A program made the translations under genes and the position numbers. This document shows positions 1 through 4,950 of a DNA stretch of 16,556 bases, piece after piece. The number at the start of each line of letters is the position of its first letter. Position 1 is the stretch's first letter. Source of the DNA: Candidatus Heimdallarchaeota archaeon AB_125 (lineage in GTDB: Archaea; Asgardarchaeota; Heimdallarchaeia; Heimdallarchaeales; Heimdallarchaeaceae); NCBI GenBank assembly GCA_001940755.1, contig MEHH01000028.1, positions 1 through 16,556 on the forward strand, in the 5' to 3' direction. The notes beneath the pieces are model-generated. The model saw nothing but the letters and a program-made list of their open reading frames with translations. It did no database searches and was not told where the DNA came from.

Positions 1-192
1 ATTCGGAATGTAACTTGTTTCTTCTAATAGCTCTCTTTTAGCAGCATCTAAAATGTCTTCGCCCTTTTCAGGTGCTCCAGTTACTCCTTGCCAAAAACCA
101 CCAATGTTTTCAATTCTCTTTAGAAGAAGATACTCCCAGTCATCTCCTTTTTCTCTAACAGGATATACTAACACTTGAATAGGCTCTCTCAT
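1..192 (-). CDS. Nudix hydrolase, N-terminal part (cut by window edge)
   Basis: The reading frame begins at an ATG at 190-192 and stays open to position 1, giving the first 64 residues; the C-terminus lies outside. A Nudix box is visible at residues 39-61 (G39, E45, then RELLEE at 53-58), the magnesium-binding helix that cleaves nucleoside diphosphates linked to another group. The preceding GGFWQGVTGAPEKGE stretch resembles the NudB / dATP pyrophosphohydrolase subgroup, which acts on dATP or dihydroneopterin triphosphate, but substrate cannot be fixed from a fragment. The consensus Gly after EE-x is Ser60. The Mg-binding glutamates of the REUxEE core are present, so activity is expected. The start is supported by a TATA-like box 21-30 nt upstream. 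It is transcribed divergently from the S1/P1-like gene. Confidence 0.85.
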   Translation of the reverse strand, partial: MREPIQVLVYPVREKGDDWEYLLLKRIENIGGFWQGVTGAPEKGEDILDAAKRELLEETSYIPN

Positions 193-195
193 TAA

Positions 196-250
196 GTGTT
201 AAAATCAAATTCAACTATAAAACAAGTTTTATTTAACACATTTAGTTAAA
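196..250. promoter_or_regulatory. Candidate divergent operator: three TTTAAC/GTTAAA half-sites
   Basis: GTGTTAAA at 196-203 is the exact reverse complement of TTTAACAC at 232-239, and a further GTTAAA lies at 245-250, making TTTAAC-N7-GTTAAA with the second site. The copies bracket the Nudix TATA box and touch the TATA box of the S1/P1-like gene, as a repressor site for both promoters would. AT-rich DNA yields such repeats by chance, so confidence is modest. Confidence 0.3.
213..222 (-). promoter_or_regulatory. TATA box of the Nudix gene
   Basis: On the minus strand this reads TTTTATAGTT, centred about 26 nt before the Nudix ATG. That is the spacing expected for a leaderless archaeal transcript. 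Promoter activity is inferred from sequence and position only. Confidence 0.5.
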
Positions 251-260
251 ATTAAAAATA
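249..260 (+). promoter_or_regulatory. TATA-like box of the S1/P1-like hydrolase gene
   Basis: AAATTAAAAATA lies 27-38 nt before the ATG at 287, so transcription would begin at or within a few bases of the start codon. No Shine-Dalgarno sequence precedes the ATG. Confidence 0.4.
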
Positions 261-286
261 GACACTTTCAGATTATTCTGAATATA

Positions 287-1933
287 ATGAACAAAATAAG
301 AATTAGCAAGCTAATTGTCGCTTTGTTAATATTGAGTCCATTTGTGATTACAAATCAAAACGATACTTTTGTTAAAGGATGGGGATTAGTAACTCATCAG
401 CATATAGCTGATGAAGCAATCTTATTAGTAAATTCCAGCTGGGAAGAAGCTTTTGGGTATTATGGACCAGAAGTTGTAAGTGGAAGTACCTACCCAGATC
501 AAGTACTTCAAGATTGGGATAACCATCTTTATTATCCAACGACTGGGGAACATAACGCTCCTTTTAAAATTACTGAAATGGTTGATGAAATTAGAACATT
601 TGCTGCAAATGAAGAATGGATTGATGTTTTCTTCTTTCTTGGAGTTATGTCTCATTACACAGCAGATATCAATATTCCAATTCATACTTGGTATTCTTGG
701 ATTGGGCATAGTGCTTATGAAACAGACATTAATTACAACCTTGAGAATTTGAATGTTACTCCTCATGTTTTTGAAGCAATAACTAATGTAACTGATTTCA
801 TTATCAATTGCTCTACTCATGCTTATGATTACTATTGGGATGTATTTAACGCATACCCAACTGGTGACACTTCAGGTGTAGTTATCTCAAATCCTACTAT
901 CAAAGCACTTACTGAAGATCAAATGGGAAGAGCTATAGGTGCAGTTAATGCAGTATGGAACTACACTTTATCTACTATTACTCCACCTGTAATAACTGAA
1001 GTACCTGATGTTGCTAAAATACTGGTTGACAGATATCATGCAAATGATTATGTATCAACTGATGATTTAGATTCTTTCGTTGATACACTAGATAGAGATG
1101 TCGTTAAGGTTCTTTATAATGATTATGAAATCAATGCTACCTCTTTAGCTGGTATTGATTTGATTGTTATTTGTGCACCAATCACAACCACAGATTTTAC
1201 AGTCAATGAAATAACTTCTATAGCTAACTGGTATCAAGCTGGACATCATATTATACTAAGTAGTAGAGGAGATTTCACTACTGATGTAAATTTTGAGACA
1301 ATGAATGCATTATTGTCAGCAATAGGTTCAGATATTCGTGTAAATGATGATAATGTGTATACCTCCCCAGCAGATCCGGAATACTACAAAGATTGGTACT
1401 GTTATACTGGAAATTACAATCTTGATCCAGAAGTATCATCTATCACATCAACCCTAACAAGAAGAATACGATTTTTCTCGCCAAGCTCGCTCTATAAAGC
1501 AACTGGTTCAGATGATGTTAATTGGTTAATTTATGGTGAAAACTATTTCTACCAATCAAATGAAATGCCACCAGCGCCTGCTGTCGTTTATGATATGACC
1601 GATAACGATGTAGGAGGTAATATCATTCCTATTGCTGGAGTAGAAGTAGATGGATCCTCTTCTATAGCTGTTTTTGGAGCTACAATTTGGACAGATTTCG
1701 ATTATGGATTAACAGACAAAGATAACAAGTATTTTGTTTACAATACTATAGAATATCTCTTAGGGATAGATATAGAATCTAATGATGATTACGTTCCTGC
1801 AGATCCACCAACAACTCCTACAACACCACCTCCTACGAATACAGAAACTACACCTTATCCTGCATTGGGAATCTTAGCATTCACACTAATAGTTATGATT
1901 TTCGTAAAATCAAGAAACAGAAAGAAGAAGTAA
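287..1933 (+). CDS. Secreted, membrane-anchored zinc hydrolase of the S1/P1 nuclease / phospholipase C fold with a GATase-like second domain
   Basis: 548 residues. A signal peptide (hydrophobic core about 9-21) precedes Trp32. The trinuclear zinc signature of S1/P1 nucleases and bacterial zinc phospholipase C follows: W32 and H37 (WGLVTH), probably D71 and H80, H123-x3-D127-x5-H133, and H141-x3-E145. In the family the amino group of the mature N-terminal Trp binds zinc, so cleavage after Gly31 (V29-K30-G31, acceptable by the -3/-1 rule) is predicted. H37 is spaced as in P1 nuclease, whereas the last acidic ligand is Glu as in phospholipase C, so nucleic acid or phospholipid substrates are both possible. 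Residues about 242-498 form a second domain with alternating strands and helices (LVDRYH, then DLIVICAP), resembling GATase-like/DUF4350-like domains. A Pro/Thr-rich linker (about 503-523), one membrane helix (about 526-541) and a basic tail anchor it outside the cell. It is convergent with the DUF1028 gene. Confidence 0.8.
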   Translation: MNKIRISKLIVALLILSPFVITNQNDTFVKGWGLVTHQHIADEAILLVNSSWEEAFGYYGPEVVSGSTYPDQVLQDWDNHLYYPTTGEHNAPFKITEMVDEIRTFAANEEWIDVFFFLGVMSHYTADINIPIHTWYSWIGHSAYETDINYNLENLNVTPHVFEAITNVTDFIINCSTHAYDYYWDVFNAYPTGDTSGVVISNPTIKALTEDQMGRAIGAVNAVWNYTLSTITPPVITEVPDVAKILVDRYHANDYVSTDDLDSFVDTLDRDVVKVLYNDYEINATSLAGIDLIVICAPITTTDFTVNEITSIANWYQAGHHIILSSRGDFTTDVNFETMNALLSAIGSDIRVNDDNVYTSPADPEYYKDWYCYTGNYNLDPEVSSITSTLTRRIRFFSPSSLYKATGSDDVNWLIYGENYFYQSNEMPPAPAVVYDMTDNDVGGNIIPIAGVEVDGSSSIAVFGATIWTDFDYGLTDKDNKYFVYNTIEYLLGIDIESNDDYVPADPPTTPTTPPPTNTETTPYPALGILAFTLIVMIFVKSRNRKKK

Positions 1934-1949
1934 TTCTATTTCATACTTC
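1927..1949. terminator. Weak candidate terminator between convergent genes
   Basis: GAAGTA at 1927-1932 can pair with TACTTC at 1944-1949 across an 11-nt loop, and a T-rich run (1950-1964) follows on the plus strand. It overlaps the stop codon of the S1/P1-like gene and the end of the DUF1028 gene. The stem is only 6 bp, so this is weak support. Confidence 0.25.
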
Positions 1950-2807
1950 ATTTTCTTTTATTTTCTGAATGAACCTATAAACAGCTCCCCACATATACTT
2001 ATCTTCTCTCTCCTTAACTTCAAAGTTGTTGGTGTGCATCCACTTCTGAAGAGATTCCTTTGTTACATCATCATATTTGGAATCTATCTCTCCATCATAG
2101 AAGCCATCAATTGTTAGAACCTCTTTAATAGTTTTCATTACGTCTCCCTCAAGTTTCACTTTATCCTTTGGATCATCTCGCTTTAACAACGAAAGGTCAT
2201 AGTTCTCAAACACCCTACGTAATTCCTTAATTGGGTGTTCATGTTCATCTACTCTAACGTCTATGTATCTATCAGTTCCTCCATCATAAACTCCTTCTTC
2301 TTTTACAATGAGTATTGCAGCTGATTGTTTTCCTCTACTATCTCCACCAGCTTCTTGTCCATCTTCTAAAGCAACTAGGAGTTTATCTACTAAACCACCT
2401 GATGTTTCTCTATATGCTTGAGACATAGCTAATACCGTGTCTTCTGAAACGAGTATATTCCCTTGGCATGCATAGTTTTCACCCATGACATGTCCTGCCC
2501 AATCATAACATTTCTTTCCTGTAAACGAAGCTACTCCTCCAAAAGAGTCAACAATTCCAACCTGTCTATGTTCTCTTTTTTCATCGTGTTGAGTAAGAAT
2601 CTTTATTGTTTCCTCAGCTGTCATACCTTGTTCTAATAATGCTAATCCTTTTGGTCCATAACTTGTGTTACACCAAGCTTGTGTTGCGATTGCACCAACA
2701 TTAGCTTTAGCAAAAGGAACGATAGCTCCAACAGCAACGAATTTTGATTGCACAGCTACTCCCCATTCTTTCTCTTCAGAATCATAAGCAACTATTGAGA
2801 ATGTCAT
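1941..2807 (-). CDS. DUF1028 family protein (Ntn-hydrolase-like) with C-terminal peptidoglycan-binding-like domain
   Basis: 288 residues from the ATG at 2805-2807. The start is chosen because DUF1028 proteins begin with MTFSIVA, and Thr2 would become the N-terminal nucleophile after removal of Met, as in Ntn hydrolases. An in-frame ATG 78 nt further upstream gives a 314-residue form whose extra residues do not look like the family. Diagnostic stretches include GVAVQSKFVAVGAIVPFA, GAIATQAW, HRQVGIVD, a QGNILVS segment and EAGGDSRGKQSAAILIV. Residues about 210-285 resemble the putative peptidoglycan-binding domain commonly attached to this family (GFYDGEID, then a TKESLQKW helix). No signal peptide is present, so a cytoplasmic location is likely. 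The family's substrate is unknown; hydrolase function is inferred from fold. The gene is convergent, with 7 bp spacing, to the S1/P1-like gene. Confidence 0.88.
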   Translation of the reverse strand: MTFSIVAYDSEEKEWGVAVQSKFVAVGAIVPFAKANVGAIATQAWCNTSYGPKGLALLEQGMTAEETIKILTQHDEKREHRQVGIVDSFGGVASFTGKKCYDWAGHVMGENYACQGNILVSEDTVLAMSQAYRETSGGLVDKLLVALEDGQEAGGDSRGKQSAAILIVKEEGVYDGGTDRYIDVRVDEHEHPIKELRRVFENYDLSLLKRDDPKDKVKLEGDVMKTIKEVLTIDGFYDGEIDSKYDDVTKESLQKWMHTNNFEVKEREDKYMWGAVYRFIQKIKENEV

Positions 2808-2834
2808 TCTAATCACATAACGAATGATACTGTT

Positions 2835-2843
2835 GATAATAAG
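2835..2843 (-). promoter_or_regulatory. Possible TATA box of the DUF1028 gene
   Basis: On the minus strand this reads CTTATTATC, 28-36 nt before the ATG at 2807. Its position inside the N-terminal extension of the longer reading frame supports the shorter start. Confidence 0.35.
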
Positions 2844-2892
2844 TTTTATCCAGAAAATACTTTCTTTTTCTTGAAAATCGTACAATAATAAT

Positions 2893-2912
2893 ACGAATGT
2901 AATTCGTTTTTT
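2893..2912 (+). terminator. Hairpin followed by a T-run, orphan
   Basis: ACGAAT (2893-2898) pairs with ATTCGT (2902-2907) around a 3-nt loop and is followed by a T-run ending at 2912, the form of an intrinsic terminator on the plus strand. No plus-strand gene ends nearby; the S1/P1-like gene stops about 960 bp upstream. It could end antisense read-through, belong to a small RNA, or be a protein-binding site upstream of the DUF1028 promoter. The rest of 2808-3033 holds no open frame I can support, only this hairpin, a perfect AGAACGTTCT palindrome at 2934-2943, and the terminator at 2955-2982. Confidence 0.3.
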
Positions 2913-2954
2913 GTCGGGATTAGTTTGCCGTCTAGAACGTTCTCACAGCTTAAA

Positions 2955-2982
2955 AACTAGGTATACATGAAAAAACCTAGTT
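2955..2982 (-). terminator. Candidate terminator of the VOC gene
   Basis: AACTAGGT (2955-2962) and ACCTAGTT (2975-2982) form an 8-bp stem with a 12-nt loop. Read on the minus strand it lies about 50 nt after the VOC stop codon and is followed by a short T-run. T-rich stretches between the stop codon and the hairpin may add to termination. Confidence 0.45.
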
Positions 2983-3033
2983 ATCTAGATAAAAAATAAA
3001 TTATTAATAAAAAAATTGAGTAGAGAGCTTACT

Positions 3034-3432
3034 TTATTCGTTGATTCTAGGTTCACTAATTATCTGTATGGAATTACCTTCGGAGTCTTTTATATTGAAG
3101 TAAGATACCATCTTTGGTATGTCAACAATTTCAGTGGTTTCAATACTTTTACCTTCTAGATATTTTTTAGTTTCTTCTAAAACTGGTACATTGAATGTGA
3201 GAACACCTGAATTGGGGAGATATTCATGATCTTTTTCCACTAGATTTAATCCCAGTTTTGCAACTTTACCTGGTAGGAAAAATTCACACCAACCAGCTTC
3301 AGGTCCAATATACCAAGATATCTCAAAATTGAATGTTTCTTCATAAAATTTCTTATATCTCTCTATATCTGTGACTTTAACTGGAAAATAAATTTCCTTG
3401 ATAGGAACTGGATATTCTCTTTCATTAGTCAT
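3034..3432 (-). CDS. VOC (glyoxalase/bleomycin-resistance) superfamily protein lacking metal ligands
   Basis: 132 residues with the paired beta-alpha-beta-beta-beta layout of the vicinal oxygen chelate superfamily: module 1 at about 11-60 (VKVTDIERYKKFYEETF is the typical first strand and helix) and module 2 at about 70-126, ending in KDSEGNSIQII. The positions that usually hold metal ligands are changed: the first-strand His is Tyr15, and the final strand has Gln123 where E is typical; the middle ligand positions also lack His/Glu. It may therefore bind a small molecule without metal, as some resistance-type VOC proteins do. The start at 3432 is preferred because a TATA-like box lies 22-29 nt upstream; an ATG at 3471 would add 13 unlikely residues and would be preceded by no such box. 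It is divergent from the PNPOx-like gene. Substrate is unknown. Confidence 0.75.
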   Translation of the reverse strand: MTNEREYPVPIKEIYFPVKVTDIERYKKFYEETFNFEISWYIGPEAGWCEFFLPGKVAKLGLNLVEKDHEYLPNSGVLTFNVPVLEETKKYLEGKSIETTEIVDIPKMVSYFNIKDSEGNSIQIISEPRINE

Positions 3433-3453
3433 GGATGGACTGTAGGTTTTCAG

Positions 3454-3461
3454 TTTAAAAA
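3454..3461 (-). promoter_or_regulatory. TATA box of the VOC gene
   Basis: TTTTTAAA on the minus strand lies 22-29 nt before the ATG at 3432, consistent with a leaderless transcript and supporting that start. Confidence 0.4.
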
Positions 3462-3469
3462 GAACTAAC

Positions 3470-3504
3470 ATTAGACAAAAAACAAATGCATATTAATGTC
3501 TAAT
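3470..3504. promoter_or_regulatory. Inverted repeat around the PNPOx promoter, candidate operator
   Basis: ATTAGACA (3470-3477) and TGTCTAAT (3497-3504) are perfect 8-bp inverted repeats separated by 19 bp. They enclose the AT-rich box CATATTAAT (3489-3497) that probably serves the PNPOx-like gene. If that gene starts at its second ATG (3518), this box lies at a leaderless spacing. A regulator bound here could control both divergent genes. Confidence 0.35.
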
Positions 3505-3508
3505 ATCT

Positions 3509-3961
3509 ATGAAGTGTATGAAAATTGAAGATGTTATTGATTACTTCAAAACACAACCCTTGATGTATCTAGCAACGATAGATGGAGATAAGCCTAAAGT
3601 TAGACCCATGACATTGATTTATCATAAAGATACTTGCTGGTTTGTTAGTATAGCAGGCAGAAAGAAGATTAAGGAATTAGAAGCAAATAGTTTTGTTGAA
3701 TTTGCAATAAATCCTCAAGATAGAGAAGATATGAGTACCATAAGAGGAACAGGAAAAACAATTCTAATTGATGATGCTGAAATCAGACAAGACTTAGCTA
3801 ATGCTATTCCATGGTTTGATGGATACTGGGAATCTGCTGAAGATCCTAGATTCTATTTATATAAAATCGATTTAGAAAAAATTAGTGTTCAAATCCCTGT
3901 GAAAAGAGATATTCATATTTTTGACCTTAAAACAGGTGATACTGAAATAAAATCGGAATAA
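3509..3961 (+). CDS. Pyridoxamine 5'-phosphate oxidase-like (split beta-barrel) flavin-binding protein
   Basis: 150 residues. The sequence follows the PNPOx-like fold: an N-terminal helix, a first strand pair with LATIDGDKPKVRPM (about 21-34), a hydrophobic strand WFVSIAG, the helix GRKKIKELEAN, a strand VEFAINP and a GTGKTILI strand near residue 80. Proteins of this kind bind FMN, F420 or haem and catalyse small redox reactions; the fragment does not identify the cofactor. It is soluble, with no signal or membrane segment. A second in-frame ATG at 3518 would remove three residues and fits better with the AT-rich box at 3489-3497; the first ATG is kept as annotated. It is divergent from the VOC gene and convergent with the nitroreductase, with stop codons sharing one hairpin. 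Confidence 0.8.
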   Translation: MKCMKIEDVIDYFKTQPLMYLATIDGDKPKVRPMTLIYHKDTCWFVSIAGRKKIKELEANSFVEFAINPQDREDMSTIRGTGKTILIDDAEIRQDLANAIPWFDGYWESAEDPRFYLYKIDLEKISVQIPVKRDIHIFDLKTGDTEIKSE

Positions 3962-3984
3962 TAGACTTATGATTAGTCTATTTT
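3960..3984. terminator. Bidirectional terminator hairpin shared by two convergent genes
   Basis: AATAGACT (3960-3967) and AGTCTATT (3975-3982) form a perfect 8-bp stem with a 7-nt loop, followed by T residues on the plus strand. The left arm includes part of the stop codon of the PNPOx-like gene (3959-3961) and the right arm contains the stop codon of the nitroreductase (3978-3980). Confidence 0.5.
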
Positions 3985-4874
3985 CTCCAATCTAAATAGA
4001 TTTCACGTCTAGGAGGGGCTCTAAGGAACTCTTGTTCAGGATGACCTACAATAAAAACTCCATAAACATTATGTCCTCTTGGAACACCTATTTGTTTTCT
4101 CCCCTTTTTGAATCTAGAGAGATACTCTTGGGCAAAACCAATCCAACATGTACCTAATCCCATACTATGAGCTGCTAACATTCCATGAGTTATTGCTATC
4201 CCTGCATCAGAAGCTGTCATTCTAGAATAAGATGGAGCATGAATGATGATTACACAAGGTGCATTGAAAAAGATTTGATCAACACCTTCGCTTTTCTTCT
4301 TAAAAAAATCATCTAGTCTTACTTTTGTTTTAGGATTAAGCAAACGCTTGCGTAATAATCCACTTGTAAATGGAACTGCAAGATATTTCAGTTTAAGATA
4401 TCTTCTTGCTTTTACCATTAAATGAGAAACCTTGTTAGCTAGAAAAGCAATGTCTTCTTCTTTTGAGAGAACAATGTAATGACGATTCTGTCTGTTACTT
4501 GCACTAGGAGAATATCTCATAGCTTCAAGAATCTTGGTTATTTCTTCTTCTGAAAGTTGTTGATTTTTGAAAACTCTTGTTGACCTTCTAGTTCTGGTGA
4601 ACTTCATGAAATCTTCATAAGAGAGTAACAGAGATGGATTCTTGGCTTCCTTAAAATTAAATGCTTCATCAGCTCCCTCATAGAGTATTGCTTCTGTTGG
4701 GCAAACAGAAATACAATGTCCGCATCTAAAACAGAACCTATATGTGTCAGCAAAATGTATCTTTTTTTCCATGTCATCAGTTCTTTCAACAGAGAAAAGT
4801 TCAACGCTGCAACTTTGTATACATTTTTCACATTTGATGCATTTTTCTTTGTCTATTCCAAGTATCTTAAACAT
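3978..4874 (-). CDS. Ferredoxin-nitroreductase fusion protein
   Basis: 298 residues. The N-terminus carries two [4Fe-4S] motifs, C12-x2-C15-x2-C18-x3-C22 and C48-x2-C51-x2-C54-x3-C58-P59, as in bacterial-type ferredoxins. From about residue 90 a nitroreductase domain begins: RRSTR at 96-100 and SPSASNRQ at 122-129 are the usual FMN-binding segments, and the C-terminal GIAITHGMLAAHSMGLGTCWIG-type region completes the fold. Electrons would pass from an external donor through the clusters to FMN and then to an organic substrate, in the cytoplasm. This architecture is common in anaerobic archaea and bacteria; the substrate is generally unknown. All eight cluster cysteines are present. It has its own TATA box, and the upstream C11 peptidase gene ends 74 bp before it, so read-through is possible but a hairpin intervenes. 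Confidence 0.88.
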   Translation of the reverse strand: MFKILGIDKEKCIKCEKCIQSCSVELFSVERTDDMEKKIHFADTYRFCFRCGHCISVCPTEAILYEGADEAFNFKEAKNPSLLLSYEDFMKFTRTRRSTRVFKNQQLSEEEITKILEAMRYSPSASNRQNRHYIVLSKEEDIAFLANKVSHLMVKARRYLKLKYLAVPFTSGLLRKRLLNPKTKVRLDDFFKKKSEGVDQIFFNAPCVIIIHAPSYSRMTASDAGIAITHGMLAAHSMGLGTCWIGFAQEYLSRFKKGRKQIGVPRGHNVYGVFIVGHPEQEFLRAPPRREIYLDWRK

Positions 4875-4900
4875 ACTAATCTATGTTAAGAAAAAAGCAC

Positions 4901-4910
4901 TAGTATATAA
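4901..4910 (-). promoter_or_regulatory. TATA box of the ferredoxin-nitroreductase gene
   Basis: TTATATACTA on the minus strand lies 27-36 nt before the ATG at 4874, giving a predicted leader of only a few bases. Confidence 0.5.
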
Positions 4911-4930
4911 TTTTAACAGAAATAGAAGAA

Positions 4931-4950
4931 AAAGAGATATCTATCTCTTT
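4931..4950 (-). terminator. Terminator hairpin of the C11 peptidase gene
   Basis: AAAGAGATA (4931-4939) and TATCTCTTT (4942-4950) are perfect 9-bp inverted repeats around two bases; a realistic fold is 8 bp with a 4-nt loop. On the minus strand the hairpin begins within the TAA stop codon (4949-4951) and is followed by a pyrimidine-rich stretch. It lies about 20 bp upstream of the nitroreductase TATA box, so it could also act as an operator. Confidence 0.45.

Noticed and set aside
425..820. 131-residue open frame on the minus strand inside the S1/P1-like gene
   Set aside because: Antisense to a gene with clear zinc-site motifs, no promoter, no recognisable protein features.
2808..2885. N-terminal extension of the DUF1028 protein from an upstream ATG
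   Set aside because: The family starts at MTFSIVA with Thr2 as probable nucleophile, and a TATA-like box falls inside the extension.
2913..2954. Possible tRNA or box C/D RNA in the less AT-rich patch of the 2808-3033 spacer
   Set aside because: No cloverleaf, T-loop sequence or C/D boxes could be found on either strand.
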